From contig VTFK01000136.1 in assembly GCA_009617715.1 (NCBI GenBank), positions 558,001-622,000 of the forward strand: 64,000 bases of DNA, in the 5' to 3' direction. A program made the position numbers and the translations under genes. Positions within the stretch are counted from its first letter, which is position 1, and each line of letters begins with the position of its first letter. Of this stretch, positions 11,546 through 25,407 are shown piece after piece. This DNA is from Plectrocnemia conspersa (taxonomy: Eukaryota > Arthropoda > Insecta > Trichoptera > Polycentropodidae). The notes beneath the pieces were generated by a model, which saw only the letters and a list, made by a program, of their open reading frames with translations, had not been told where the DNA came from and ran no database searches.

Positions 11546-12199
11546 TACTAAACCATGCACTCATATAATATTATAAAAATAGACACGAAACATTTAATTA
11601 AATAATTAAATATTAAAAGAATGGTTGTTGCGCACACTCGGTACTTTTTTGTCATAAAACACACCAAAACTTTTTTTCGATGGATATTAAATGTAATTTT
11701 TAACAAAATTATGTACAATCCATATGGACTTAAATTGCCCTACTAAAAAGTTGGAACCCGTTTGAGTTAAAACTAAAATAAAAATGAAACTTTCCTATGA
11801 ATAGAGCAACAATTAAACTCACTTCAATAAAAATTTGATAACAGAGAATCTGCTTAGCATAAAGCAGCATTAAAAATAGTTGCTAAAAGCGAAAAAAATA
11901 CACTTGAAAAATATTTTTAACGTCATTATTGCATAAAAAAGTAATAACTGCATATTAAGTATTAAAGTTGAAATGTTTCCTTATTCTACAAATGCGTGTA
12001 ATAACACTGTTAATTATATACACATACAAGTAAAAAATGATGAAAACTGTGATTAAAACTATTGATAATTGATAAATTAACCATAATAAGCAAAAATATG
12101 TTAGATGCTGTATTGAAGGTAAATGAATTCATTGATAAATTTGTCTTGGATTTAGTATAACTTGAAAAGTAATTTGATTCCTTACTTAAATGTCTATAA
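11546..12199. other. AT-rich DNA
   Basis: No recognisable features. It could be 5' sequence of the transposase relic that follows. Confidence 0.3.
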
Positions 12200-12800
12200 T
12201 ACGTTTGTGGGATAAAAAAATGCTGAATTGTGCTAGACTAGAATTATCAGGTGATGCAGCTTAAAAAAAATTGGAATAAATAACTTAAATCATTAATTGA
12301 TAAAATTACGTCATATAAAACGCTTCGGCAAAGAATACCAGAGAGTTGCATTTATGTGCATGATTACTTGAAGCTGAGCTGCTGAATATTAAAGGAATTT
12401 AAAGTACCCGTTGGGTGTCATCTAACTTGCGAAAGATTTGGCTGTGTGACATAATTTTGAATATCTTACATATTATTTTGAAGAAGCAATGCACGATCAT
12501 ATAAGAGATAATAATTATAAATGCACTTATGATTGGTTGAAAAAAAAATTCACAACTAAAGATTTTTTAATGGACCTAGGATTAATAATGTAAAACACTT
12601 TCCAAGAATTATCAGAATTAAGTTTGGACTTAAAGGACCGCAACATGAACCTACACAAGGCAAAATGAGTCTAAAAAAATTCACTAAAATACTGGTACAT
12701 GCTGATTTTTTTTTTTTAACATGCAAAAAAAATGTATAAAAAAGACCTTGGGCCATATTGTAAATGTCATGTTACTGCTGTACATAATCTTCATTTAAGA
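12200..12800 (+). pseudogene. Possible hAT-like (KIAA1586-type) transposase relic
   Basis: Broken plus-strand frames contain protein-like segments such as SYKTLRQRIPESCIYVHDYL near 12316 and FQELSELSLDLKDRNMNL near 12601. The latter resembles a segment found in hAT-derived KIAA1586-type proteins. Several frameshifts and stops interrupt it, so it is not functional. Family assignment rests on recall of that short segment and is tentative. Confidence 0.35.
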
Positions 12801-13435
12801 TTGTTTGATAGCAAATACGATGAGTTTGCGTATTGGTGTTTTTAACACGTCACAAGTATTGACAATTTATAATAAATGGAAGATTTATTAATAGTTAAAA
12901 ATTCAATTAACAAATTAAAAATCATTAACTATTATATAAAATGCACTAAATCAAATTTATATAATAATAAGTTTACAGACTATCACGAATTCTTTATATA
13001 AAAGTTTATTATGGCTTTATCTATCGTCACATCTTAACTTATATCAATTGCTATATTTTACGTATTAAATAAACTACAATATGTTATACGTATTGAATTT
13101 AATAAGCTGAAATTTTCAAGTATGAAAAGAAAAATTTCAACTACAAAAGTTGTTTTTATAAGTAATATTAATTTATTTTTATTTGTATCAATTTTAACAT
13201 ATTTCAAGCTATAAGTGACATATAGTTATGTAGCAGACGTTTTACTAAGATATTTTACACATAGATTTAATAACATGATAATTTTGATAGCAAACATTAC
13301 AAAATTTTAGTAACAGTATACTTATAAAAGCAGCAACAATTTGATTTTATTTACTATTGTGTTTTTCAATGGTATTATTATTTAGTATTTTAATTTATTT
13401 TTGTTTATAGTAACTCTTAATTTAAAAGTAAAAAA
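12801..13435. other. AT-rich DNA
   Basis: No gene or repeat recognised. Confidence 0.3.
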
Positions 13436-13915
13436 TGAAACTAAACCGCAACTTTTCTCTTAAGAGCAACCAAGCTTTTTATATTATTTTATATAATTAC
13501 GAGATTCAATTCTCTTTAGCATTAAATTAACAAGTCAAAACTATGACTTCTTTATCTTTTATATTTCACTAAGTGAACATTTAAAACAGTTAAAATATAT
13601 AATGTATTTATTAAAAAAATATTACTTTACGTTTATTGCTACTCTTACTTTAAAAAGATAGAACAAAAAAAATTTCAGGATAGCGTCGCAATACCAATTT
13701 ATAACTATGATATTATTATTTTTATAGCTTTATTATTTCACTAATATTTATATTTAAAATATGACATTTATATTTTTAAAGAACACTATTTATTTTCCTA
13801 GTTTATTCGTACCTCAAAAACAAACCACAACTTCACCCCATAAAGTTAGTGTTTGTTTCCGAAAATAAACTTGAAAACTGTGAGATTAAATTCTCTTTAA
13901 CATAAAATGAATAAT
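13436..13915. repeat. Degenerate direct repeat, about 381-bp period
   Basis: AACTAAACCGCAACTTTTC at 13439 corresponds to AACAAACCACAACTTC at about 13820. GAGATTCAATTCTCTTTAGC at 13501 corresponds to GAGATTAAATTCTCTTTAAC at about 13882. The same 381-bp offset for both pairs suggests an old tandem duplication. Confidence 0.45.
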
Positions 13916-16389
13916 TTATATCAGTCGAAGAAGAAGCGGCCGAGCTGCATTCCTTTATGCCAATAACTTCATATGAAGATATCCTCGCAAAAACTTTCTA
14001 TTAAAAAGTTTTTCGCAGATATTTCACGTTGCATATTATACAAAAATATTAAAAACAAAATTTCTAAATTAGATGAAAAAATCTATCACGAAATTTGAAC
14101 CACAAATAGACCATGAAGTTTTTTATAATAAACATTCAAAGCATACCACATCGTTTAAAAGGGAAAATGCAATCGATGGACGAAAGCAGGAGTGAAATCG
14201 AAATTGGAGTTAAATTTAATCACGTCTCTCTCGAATGTGTAGGATGTTATGATTGTTAAAACGTATAGAACTACGTGCAAAAAAATGGCACAGTTACTGT
14301 TCGCCTCGAAAAAAATATAGAACTAACTCAATCAATTTTCAAGATAATTGTCTCAGAAAATTTTTTATTAATTAATCGACAATGATACCGTAACATTATC
14401 TAGTAATCGCTGATTTATGATGATTAAATAAAAACTAAGACATTCCATGGCCACGGGGAAAGTCTTTACAGTTATCCTGATTACTATTCATTCAATAAGC
14501 TCTCAGTTACTACAGGTCTAAAATAAAAATCCACCGTACAGTAGCCCAAATATGATACAGCGGTATGCAGTGTTTTAAAAATATAAATATAAACTAACAC
14601 AACACTGATTAATATAAATTCATTGCTAATATATAAAATTGAATAATAAATGAATAAATAATTTTACAGGTGACATTTGATTGAATGTAGCGTCATTGAT
14701 AATGAATGACCCTGTTTCTCAAGCTGTGGCCCGGACGTTCTAACCGTTTGAGTATGTCATGAATTTAAATATTTAATTAAATTTTATTTAATGGCAAAAG
14801 TATTGTTCGATAGTATTTAAAAAAATAAATTAAAAATTATTTTAATAAAAATACTTTTACTATTTTATTGAATATTTATATAAATGAAAGATGAGCGAAA
14901 ACGCATGTTTAAAAAATTAATCGGGTTTGCGTGAACCCCGCGCGTCGATCTCTATTAGTGAAATTTCGCACATTTTTAAGTAAATTAAAGCAAAACGACT
15001 TTTATATGGTATTTTAAACTAAGAAATATACTTTATTTATTATATATTATTAAAATTTATTTGATTTCAGATGAAAAACGTCTTTTAATACATATCGATG
15101 CCTATTTGCTGTGTGTAATCAGCCGAGCTTTATACACTTCCTTAGTGAAGAATATAATTAAGTTGCGGCGGATTCGATAACCGGTTTTTATGTTTGTAGG
15201 TCAGACGAGAGTTCAAGAATGAGAGAAATGGAGAGGAAGAGGCGGTTCTGTGGTCAGGATTGGACTTACATAGGCGTTTTAATAACGCTCGCACACACAA
15301 AAAAAAATCAATGAAAAATTTTCTAAATGATATAATTTGATACAAAATTTCCAACGAGGTCAATTTTGAGGATCTAGTTTTTTTACTAAACCTATATATT
15401 TTTTTATTGTTGCACATACAGATTAATTAATAATAATTTAGAATAGATATTATTTAAATATATTTATATAATATGTCTAATACGACTCTGAACAAGAAAG
15501 CGCTTAAACGCAATTATTTTGGTTTATTCGATTATAAATTATTATATAATATTATTGCTGCTCATTTTCTTTTGAACGATCTGCAATATGTTATGTTAAT
15601 ATTAAATAATACAATATTACGATATTAAGCTCTAATTTGTATATAAAATAAAATAATTAATTTCGATATTTTTAAGTAAATTTTAGAAAAGCTCATAAAA
15701 AATAATTGACTGATCTGTTTTTTTATTTTAAATACGCTTTTAAGTTATTTCAGTGCTTTAAATTTATTTTTAAACATAATAGCAAAGTGGAGACATCTAA
15801 CAGAAGGCAAATAAAGATTTTATAATTTAATTTATAGAAGAAAAACGTAATCTTAATAGTATTAATTTTTATTAATAATAGTGACATCTGTTACATTAAT
15901 TTGTAATTTAATTTATTATTATACTTTATTTTATAACACGAAACTAAACTTTGATATTTATTAAATAGCAAAAAAATATATTACATTTAATATATATTAT
16001 ATTATATTTTTTCATTTACCGACAGATGACATTTTTATTTAATAAATGATGAAATATGTAAATCCAAAAACATATTTATCTAAATATTTAAAATTCCATC
16101 AAATTGATAAAACCTTGAAATTGTTTATACTAAAATCACTAAATTTATATTAATATAAAAATAGTAATTAGCGACCGTGACTTCGTGCCCTAAATATAAT
16201 TAATATAATATTTTCTATGTCCATGGTTATTGGCGACTTACTCTAAATAAACAGAAAAATTTCCTCATTCATCAACTCTCGTCAAGAAAAAATGTATTTA
16301 AAACATAATTATCTCTAAAAATAACTTTTTGTATGTACATGAAAAATATAATTTATTATGTATTAATTTAATCAGTAAATTTATGTCAT
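13916..16389. other. AT-rich DNA with small CpG-richer patches
   Basis: Patches near 14150-14290, 14920-14955 and 15100-15300 are less AT-rich. A 91-codon minus-strand frame at 15142-15417 has low-complexity, uncharacteristic content and no splice context that I trust. No genes are called. Confidence 0.35.
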
Positions 16390-16805
16390 ACGCGTTATTT
16401 ATACCCTCGTTAATTGCTCGTATAAATCGAGTTGGGTTCGAAAGCTCTGTGAGCTTTCAAAAATGGCGTCGATATAAATTCGCGCAGTCCAATAAAAAAA
16501 CGCAATAATTTATTTTGATAGCTCAATACACACGAATCTGAGAGAAGGAAGAGCCATTCGAATTTTTTTTTGTCAGCTTGCGTGTTTCTTGAGTTTTAAT
16601 TATAGACTCCGGTCACAGAGAAGCGTGTTCTTGAACTTGCCGGTCAATGGCGATATCTTTGTGTATGTAAAAGGCGCCTCAGCCACTTTCTCTCGCTGCG
16701 GGAAGGAATCGACACCATGTTGTTGTCATTCTTTTACCAAACCAGTTTTGCACCCGCAAAACGGAAACAGATGCTCGATGAACGATTTTCCACAATTTTC
16801 TTAAG
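16390..16805. other. CpG-richer island, no gene recognised
   Basis: GC content rises here. A 71-codon plus-strand frame (16589-16804) begins at a non-ATG codon and resembles no family that I know. It could be a promoter or enhancer or an untranslated exon. Confidence 0.25.
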
Positions 16806-18179
16806 TTGCTCTTTTAATTCAACCACTTAAATAATAATAGCGCGTTATATAAATCATTTTATTGAAAGTATATAAGTTAAATATTTTATTATTTTATAAA
16901 TATATATGATACATATAATAACAAATACTAATTTTAAAATTAATCAATTTTATATAAATCAATAATCTAAATTTTCTATAACGCACATAAATCACTTATT
17001 TTTCTTTGTTACCAAAATTGCTTTACAGTGTAATTTAGCTTCAATTATATCTAGTTTAAATTAGCCTCAGTGACTTTCCACTAAATTTTTACTTTGTTAA
17101 ATATAATATAGTTTACAGTTACAAAAGTATTTTTTACAGTTTAATTTTAGTAGTTTAGATAGAATTTTATATAATATTCAATCGCCTAAATACAAATTAT
17201 TTTTTTATAATTCTAATATAATTTAAATACTATAATAGCATGTGCGGTCTTTTCTTTCCAAAATGACATAATAATACACTTAAATCGGTAGTATAATATT
17301 TTTAAGTAATTAATAATATATAATAAGTACATAAATACATCAAAGAGTAGTAGAGTCCTCTCATGTTTTGATTGCAAATTGACTACTGGGCTACTGAGCT
17401 GTGATGCTATTTGTCTAAAGGTCTGAATTCTAAAAGTATGATTGAAGTCTGAATTTAGATTGAATATTCGTTAACTGTTTGTAATAATGCTTATAGTGAA
17501 CTAAATATCAAACGCAAAATCCTGATTTTTTTACTATTTTTACTAACAAAACTCCTCATACCTTCTGCTTCCATCATGTCAGCATTCAAGTGAAATTTTA
17601 AATTGTATAAACTGTAATTAATTAGCGAATATATGCTAATTTTAATAGTGCTTATTTTGATTATTAAATAAATTATTAGCCAAGAAAAGATATGTTTTTA
17701 ATAATATTTTTACAAATATTAAATTATGACACTTGGAACATAAATTACTGAATTAAGCAGTATTTGTCACAAACTATTTGGATTAGAGATACGAATGTAT
17801 AATGATTTATTTAAATAGCACTTCACCACTTCACTCATTACTATTGAGGACTTATCACAATATTTTACTAACCTGTGTATCATTGTTGTTGTTTTAATGC
17901 TATACGTATGTATACATGAGCACTTAATATTAATATAAACAGTTACATTAATAAAATCAATGAAAATTAAATAATAATGCTTATTTGTCAGGCTGCAACA
18001 TCCCTGAAAAATTCAGCATTGTTTTAATGAATATTAAGATAAATTATATCGTACTTAAATTATATTATTAAAAATAAAGTATGAAGAAGAACACAATTGT
18101 TCATCTTCCAAAAAACTTACTCAGCCTCCAAAGCCAATTTCCAATTGTACGTAATTAAATCAATATTAATGTTCTTCTG
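16806..18179. other. AT-rich DNA, nothing recognised
   Basis: No open frames, repeats or RNA genes supported. Confidence 0.3.
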
Positions 18180-18420
18180 CATTCGATCGTGACCGGATAA
18201 ACTTATCGAATCAGCGCTGAATCGGTAGAAAGGTTGTTGAGTTTTTATGTACTGTTCGAATCGTCTGAATTTTTTCTACTCTTTTTCAATGCGAAATCGT
18301 CTGCCGTGACCTTCGACATTCTTCAGCGACTTTGATTTGATCGATTTCCGTTTTTAGATCCAGCTCTATTTCCGCGTTCGCTTTCGACAATTTTCGATTA
18401 CGTCATCGAACAACAAAAGA
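18180..18420. other. CpG-richer island
   Basis: A stretch rich in TCGA, GATCG and TTCG motifs stands out from its AT-rich flanks. No coding frame is supported. Candidate regulatory DNA or untranslated exon. Confidence 0.25.
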
Positions 18421-19139
18421 ATCTTATTAAATCGTTCAATTGTTAAAAAAAGAAAATCAAATTTATATTGTAAAATAGATCGGTTTCGTAGCTCTCTACG
18501 TTATCATTATTATAATTGCGGTTTGATTACAATATCATAAAAGCTCGTAACGCAAGAAATATACACATACATTTGTATTAAATTAGATCTAATTTTTTAT
18601 TAAATTATAAATATTCTAATTTTGATTTATACTATGCATTATACTTATATTTATTTATTAAAAATTTAATAATAATTTCACTGTGTAGATGGAGTATTAA
18701 TATTTAAATTTTAGATTATAATCAATATTTATCAAATATTACGCCTAAATAATTACGATCATATTAAATAAGAAAACTGCCTAAAATGATATTTATATGC
18801 CTGTGGATTAACATACACAAACAGAGATAAACTAATAGCAATATTTTTTGACGCTTTCAATTTTTAACAATTAATATGGATAATTATATTTGACTACCGT
18901 TAATCATAAGACTATTAATATACTTAAATAATTTTATGCCTGATTGACGTTATGAATATGATGAAGTAACGCTACATTTTTTCAATGCTTGATTAAACAA
19001 CATTAAAATTCAATTCAAGTAAATATTTTATTCGCTGTTTAGCTTACTTCTACTTAAGCCTATATTATCTGATCGAAAATTATTATTCATTGTTGCACCG
19101 TTATCATTTGTATCGCTCGACAATCATTAACGTTATTAA
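18421..19139. other. AT-rich DNA, nothing recognised
   Basis: No features supported. Confidence 0.3.
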
Positions 19140-19545
19140 AATTAATTTATTACATGTGTGTATCGCGACAGGTTTTTTCCAGCCAAAAGTAAAGAGCGGG
19201 AACCACCTTTCTCCTCGGCGCGTATTTCGTAACGCTTTCTTTATGAGTAAATATTACCATTGAATATGTATGCTCGTTTGGGGAAATTTCACTCGAGACA
19301 GAGCCTCTGCTGCGAGAGAACAACAAACGTTCGCCATATGCTACAAGAAAAGACCTTCGATATTACGTGCACATACGAGAGAGTTGTCCCGAGTGCTTCC
19401 TGTTCAATTTTTTCGTCCGGTGCTTTATTTACAATTAATTCTATGAGAATTGACTCGGAAACTATATAAACAAGCTCTACGAGGTCTAAATCGAGAGCAA
19501 AAGTTTGACCCCGTTATACTGGCTTTGGTGCGTACAACCTGGAAA
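19140..19545. other. CpG-richer island with a short open frame
   Basis: Less AT-rich than its neighbours. A plus-strand frame at 19260-19469 contains four cysteines and ends SMRIDSETI but matches nothing that I recognise. Candidate regulatory DNA or exon. Confidence 0.2.
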
Positions 19546-20539
19546 TGCATAAAAGTTATTTATTGTACATAAAATCGACTATTCATAAGCTACAGTTCCT
19601 TACGACTGTATTAGAAAATATAAATATAATATGTACTTCTAATAGTAACGTTCATGTAATAGCACAATAACCTAGTGTAGTTGTTATTATTTATGATTGC
19701 GATGAATTATCACGCGATTTATGTGTGTCTTCATGAAAAAAATTGACACGATCGAAGAGTTACATAACTATTACATTATATTGTTATTTAATGTGGATAT
19801 TTTAGATATTGCATATGTATACAATATACTCAAACCGTCATGAATTTAAAATTAAACAATATTGTACATTTATCTTCGATAATAAAAATAGCTTAAATAA
19901 TTAAACTAATATTTTCCAAATCACAAATTAGCAATTCTAATGTATATTTAGTGATTTTAAAATACAAATAATTAATGCAGAATACATAGAATTGTTTCTG
20001 TAATCCAAAAAAGATTAAGTTTTTCGGTGTATTTTCCTCAAAATTACTTATTTTTCTGCAATAGATTGCGTGAAACACAATCTTAAATATGTTTGTTTCC
20101 TATATCACAAATTCACTATGAATGAAAATCTTTAGTCATAAATATCTCTATAGTAGAAATTTTACGTTCATATTGAATTTAACACATATTTAATTTTCAT
20201 TGATTCTAAAACATACAATTAGCCCAAAATTGTTTTACTTTTTCAGTGTAGTGACCATTTACCTTCAAATAACTTTACTGCAAATTTTAACTAAGTTGAA
20301 TCAAAAACAAATATTTGTATATTTTATACAAAATAACATCCCACAAATTTGCAAAGAATAAAAAACACAGAGTTTTCCAATAATTAATCTTTACACCCTA
20401 AACCCCACCCATGTGATCTATGAATGTTTCGATCTGTGGGGGTTTAAAATATGTGCACAATTAATTTAGAGCTCATTTAAATAACCATTTCGAATAAATG
20501 AAAATAAATACCAACGGGTCTTGAAAGTAAAGCCAAACA
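19546..20539. other. AT-rich DNA with one small palindrome
   Basis: A short imperfect inverted repeat at about 20398-20448 has arms around CTAAACCCCACCC and GTGGGGGTTT. Otherwise nothing is recognised. Confidence 0.3.
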
Positions 20540-20909
20540 ATGGAAGATAAATCTCGGGACTTACCAATTGCGTTAATAACTGTTATTTTATACGGCGTTT
20601 AAAATTTCATGGGTATGTTCAAGAAGCGATGCAATTGACCCGCAAAATCCTCATCTGCGATTCGCCAGAGGTGTCTCAAACTTGGTCACAGAAATGCAGA
20701 CTGGCAGACGAAAACGCGGCGAAGACGCAGACAGATGGAGAAAGACGCCTCAAAATCACAGCATTAGACACGTTATCATAAAACCACACTCTCCTGCTCC
20801 ACAGACGGGGGTGCCAGTCCACCACACGCTGGAAGCCCGTCATGTATGGGAGAGCAGCGTGGACTCCTCTTGGGTTAAAACCCATCCCTCAAGGAGCAGA
20901 AACTCTCGG
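20540..20909. repeat. GC-richer segment sharing a block with 56.2 kb
   Basis: AAGCGATGCAATTGACCCGC near 20623 has a close relative near 56250 (AAGCGATGCAATTGGCCCAC). The similarity continues for about 60 bp through a motif like GATTCGCCAGA, indicating a dispersed repeat, possibly a SINE. An open frame of 108 codons at 20682-21008 starts at GTG and looks unlike any protein that I know, so it is not called as a gene. Confidence 0.4.
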
Positions 20910-21160
20910 GCAGCTGAGGTAGCATTAAAAAAACCCTCGAGGTTTCGTGAAGGGTGGTGCTATACGAAGACAAAAAAGCATTGCAACGCAATACAAGAGA
21001 GCCAATAAGAGCCCATCCTGAGTTTATCGGGGGTTAATGGCTGCGGTTGAGGTAATATTTAACACAACCCTATCGATCCTGGGGGGTGATGCTATTACGA
21101 TGATGAAAACACAATGCTAATGCAACGCAAGGTAGCCAATAAGCTCTTATAAAATAATTA
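20910..21160 (+). repeat. Two-unit direct repeat, 133-bp period
   Basis: Unit 1 (20910-21042) and unit 2 (21043 to about 21160) share a series of blocks in the same order: GCNGNTGAGGTA, an AACCCT-like block, GGTGNTGCTAT, GCAACGCAA and GCCAATAAG. They are about two-thirds identical by eye. Both are GC-richer than flanking DNA. Confidence 0.55.
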
Positions 21161-21499
21161 GTATTAACGCTCTTCTGGAATTAAAAAGCCGGGAGCCCAC
21201 CCAAAGGGTTTGACTCGTAAGGCTCTAGTACAAAAGGTAAAAATAAATCCCATTTAAATTCATATCAAACCAAACCAAATTAGTTGTCAAGTTTATCAAT
21301 TGAACCACTTTTCTATAAATAATTGAAGGAATTATCTTATACTGTTAATTCAAAACCATATAAGAAAAAAATGAGTTTCTTCGATGAAATGGGACACCAT
21401 CGTGAGAAACTTTTTTAAAGCCCAAGTCACAAGGTACGCACAAGGTATAAATCAGAAAATATTAAATTATTTTTCACCTTGAGAAAAGATAATGTGTGC
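21161..21499. other. AT-rich spacer
   Basis: A GC-richer scrap (GGGAGCCCACCCAAAGGG) near 21190 may belong to the preceding repeat. Otherwise nothing is seen. Confidence 0.3.
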
Positions 21500-21990
21500 A
21501 TTGGGGTTGCCCTCAAAACGACCGTTTCTGACCTGTCTTAGTGGCTAACGACAATTTTTTCAAAATGAAAAAACTCGCCACCACCAAAATAAGAGCGGAT
21601 AATAAACGTTCCTCTAGATTGAGCCATGGATGCAGGTAAGCAGTTATCACTTCCTCTCCTTCAATGAGTTTTTCTGACACTACTAGCATCTGCACTTGAA
21701 CATCTGCTTAGAAATTCAAGCCATCAGATCATCAAGAGCTCTTCAGCTTGTACTACAACAAAAAAAGGGACTGACTCAACTTCAGACCAGCGAAAGTCGC
21801 AGAAGCCAACACTTTTTTCTTTGCATACACTGGTCCAGCTCGACGTCTGAAATCCAGAGTTCAACCTGCACCTGAAACGCCTCGAGCTTACCTACGCACC
21901 TACGGACACTTTTCAATTGTTGCGCAACATATTTATTATTTATTAACAATCTTTGTCTTAACAAAAACATATACACTCGAAAGTAATGAC
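21500..21990 (-). other. Unrecognised possible coding relic
   Basis: GC-richer DNA with two minus-strand open segments, 21782-21976 and 21513-21695. Their composition looks protein-like (LKSVRRCVGKLEAFQVQVEL and VSEKLIEGEEVITAYLHPWL). They are in different frames and separated by stops. This could be a decayed retroelement or gene fragment. I cannot assign a family. Confidence 0.25.
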
Positions 21991-23045
21991 AAAATCTTGA
22001 GTGAAATGTAGGTTACTATACATGAATAGTGTATCAAGTCACAGACGTTATTCCTTTGCTAATAAACAATGGTGCTATTTTTTTGTGATATTCGCGTAAC
22101 AAAAAATAGATGTGTTAAATATTTTTTTTTATATAATTGCATTATTTCTGGACGCTCGTTTCAATTGGCGTTGCTTTATGTTTCAAATAAATAAATAAAA
22201 AATTGCAATAAGCTTTCATGGCTTCTTTGGTGGTATTTGTATGCAAGTATATATTCATAAATAATTAATATTCTTCGACTTATGATGATGACTTTAAATA
22301 TTAAAAAATATTATCTATGTACTCTTTGTATATTTTTATTTATTATAGTATTCAACTTTTTTTTGAAAATATTAAATATAGTACAAAATATAGAATACTT
22401 CTAAAATATTATTTATTTGTTCTCTCAAAACTTAAATCGGAAAGGTAATGAATTTTCCGGGTAATCTCGATCGAGAAATGTCAAGACAGAAACCTTAGCT
22501 GGAATGCTAATAACTTGTTTTCTCGCTCATTTAAATACAAGTAAACATTATTTAGGCATTTTATAAATCGGGTTTTTCATTCCTCACATGTCCGTTTTTT
22601 AAACAAGAATCACACCATATGAGTATGTGGTTGACCTTGATAATAAATTGACCTTTGAGCAACTTTGAAGACGAAATTAGTGGAATGTCTTATTATTAAA
22701 TACGAAAAACCGTCGCGATGACGACTCGCAGGCCGATGCGTTTCCGCTTCGCGGTTTCGGTTTCGCTCACAACGCGCCAAAATGTCGCCACAATAGACTA
22801 GACGACTCTCGATTTTTGGCCATTTTTCAATATTACCATAATACACTAGCAACTTCTATAGCATAGATAATATTCAGTTGTATAGAGTCTATACAATTCA
22901 ATAAAAACACGCGTAGCATCGGATTCAGGCGTGCGCGCGGAATTAGATAAACCACACACATATTTTATCTCATTGCTTCTCCTGTTTAAAATTCGATCAA
23001 ATTTATTTTGAAGTACATATTTCAAAACAAATTTGACCGAATTCT

Positions 23046-23096
<51 letters not shown>

Positions 23097-25284
23097 TCTA
23101 TTTTGAATAAAACGGTTGTGAAATAGAATAATTTTGAGCAATTTTGATATAATGGTTTTATTTTTTATAACACGTAGTCGTTAAATCAAAGCGTTATCTT
23201 AATGAATGGATTATAGGCCATAAAATTTGACATTTTGAATTTATTAAAAACAAATTATAATAATAATTCTAGGAACAGTGGCGCCACATTTTATAAGATT
23301 TATGTATAAATAGGAGGCTTCTAAATTATATAAAAAAAATTGTAATGTTACACATATAATTATATACTTATATTTTTTTTAATAAATTTCATTATTTGGC
23401 GACCCTTTGCCATGCCAGAATAAATATACACAGCTTATCGTAACTAATTAAATACTGCTTTTCAAGAAGAAAGAAAGAAAGAGTGACTTTCTGATAAAAA
23501 TTTCGGAAAAAGTTTTGCCTCCAAAAAACCTCTTTAGAGAAAATAATTAAAATGTTTTTTTTATAATTTTTTTTATTGGATAAATTTTGGCTGTTTTTCA
23601 AAAAGTACAGAAATTCCATAATATTGTATTAGATATTGCTCCTTTAAAATTTTTCTTTATTTGATACCATAAATTTATAACAGGTTTCTTCCAATCCAAA
23701 AAAAATACAATAAAATGCAATATTTGGTGTCTTTAATGCTCACTGATGGTCACAAAACTTTATCCTTTCAGTGTCTTTTTTATCTGCAAGAACAGCAAAA
23801 CATCAATACGTTGGCTGTGGCACCAAATCGATATTTTTATAGCCTATAATCACGAATTAATAGTAAAATGTGAGTCAGTGCGTTATCGGGATTAAAAATC
23901 CTTGAGTGTTCGGCCTAAAATTTTGATCGATTTCTTTGGAGTGCCTAAAATAAACCGCATATAACTGCATAATTACACTCCATATGGGTTCCTAACTGGT
24001 CGATCTCAATTACTGTTAAGTATTTTGAAGATAATAAGGAAATCTTTAAATGAAAAAATCGTAAGACAAATTGATTTGTGTGATTTGAGTTTTTTATTAT
24101 TTTAACAAAGAGACTCATGTTTGTGGCAAAATTTAGTGTAAGCAAATGCACCCCCTAAATAACGTCAATTGTCTCAAAATAAAAGTTACACCGTAACGAA
24201 ATTTGAGAAAATATTATGCATGAGCTATGAGATATTTTCGTAAGGACTGTAAGAACAATTTAATCAAAGAGATCCGCTTGATACTTGTAAAAAGATGCAA
24301 TTGAATAAATTTGCACTTTTAGTATTTATATGTAAAATAAGAACAATTGATAATAATTCATATTAAAGAAAAAACCAATTAAATACCTAAATACAAAAAA
24401 TCGTTAACCTTCGATGGTCGGCAGCGAAACTAAATTTCTTGCATTGTGCAGGAAAAATACTGATATTCTTAAATTTTATAATCCACCAATCACTGTATAA
24501 TCCACAAAGTCTTTTGCGCGAAATTATTTAATATTAAGAAATTATTTAATTATAGAAGAAATATTGGTTTATTTCACAAAAGGCTCACTGATTTTAATGA
24601 GCTTAATAAAACTCGCAGTTCTTATCATTACCTTTAAATATGCATGAAAATAATATCCTCAAAACATCGCAATGATTTTTTCAATGGATCTGGGGAATTT
24701 CAAATTACAGTTAATTGAATTGCAAAAGGCGTTATAGTAATACCATTGAAATTTAAAAGGACGTCTATCTTCGAATTTTGTCATGTTTTGGAAGCATATT
24801 ATTTGAAGATTGCTAATGATTTACAATGTTAAATATATCACTAATTATATACTAATTAAATTTATTTGAGTTAGTAAAAATATTTTTTTTATTTCTATTT
24901 CCTTTCAAATATGTATTATATAATAAATTATGAAAGTACTAAAAACATTTAATTTTTCAGATGTAATGATTGTCTTTATAAATAAATATATTTAACTTAA
25001 ATAAATTTTTATAAAATTCTCATTACAAGTCGATCGCCATGAAAATTAAAATAAAAAGTAGCTTCCAACCTCAAAAAATTTAGAATGCTTGGATTGAACT
25101 TGATGTACTTGTCTTTGCTTTTTCATTGAAGATCTTTCAGGTATGTCTTAGAACGTTACGATTAAAACGCAATTCACTAGTCTCTTGTAAAACATAATTA
25201 TATAACTTCCGCGACAAGTTTAAATTATTAAAAAAATCTTATAAAGTAGTATATATTACTACACACTTCTGATATGAGTATTGG
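21991..25284. other. AT-rich DNA with a (TA) tract
   Basis: A (TA)21 microsatellite lies at 23051-23092. A CpG-richer patch lies at about 22690-22810. CAGTGGCGCCAC at about 23277 is hAT-end-like but unpaired. No genes are recognised. Confidence 0.35.
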
Positions 25285-25407
25285 TCAAAGTTTATTCAAA
25301 CTCAATTTTGCTTAATAGGATGCAAAACAATTATCACTTCTCAGAAGTCAAAAATTCACGTCAAAAGCATTAAAATCATGGCGGCACTGTCGCAGTGGAA
25401 ATATTTG
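25285..25407 (+). repeat. Partial copy of the 37.7 kb foldback repeat
   Basis: The sequence runs through blocks ACAATTATCACTTCTCAGAA, TTCACGTCAAAAGCA and CGCAGTGG in the same order as the left arm at about 37665-37780. It is therefore a second, single-arm copy of that repeat family. Confidence 0.75.

Noticed and set aside
20682..21008. 108-codon plus-strand frame
   Set aside because: Starts at GTG, crosses the 133-bp repeat boundary and shows no protein-like pattern; better explained as GC-richer repeat DNA.
23273..23295. CAGTGGCGCCAC as a hAT terminus
   Set aside because: No partner inverted repeat or 8-bp duplication was found nearby.
24405..24430. TTAACCTTCGATGGTCGGC as a piggyBac end
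   Set aside because: It starts with TTAA but no matching inverted end was seen within about 1.5 kb. The similar TTAACGCCCAAGG at about 25449 is also unpaired.
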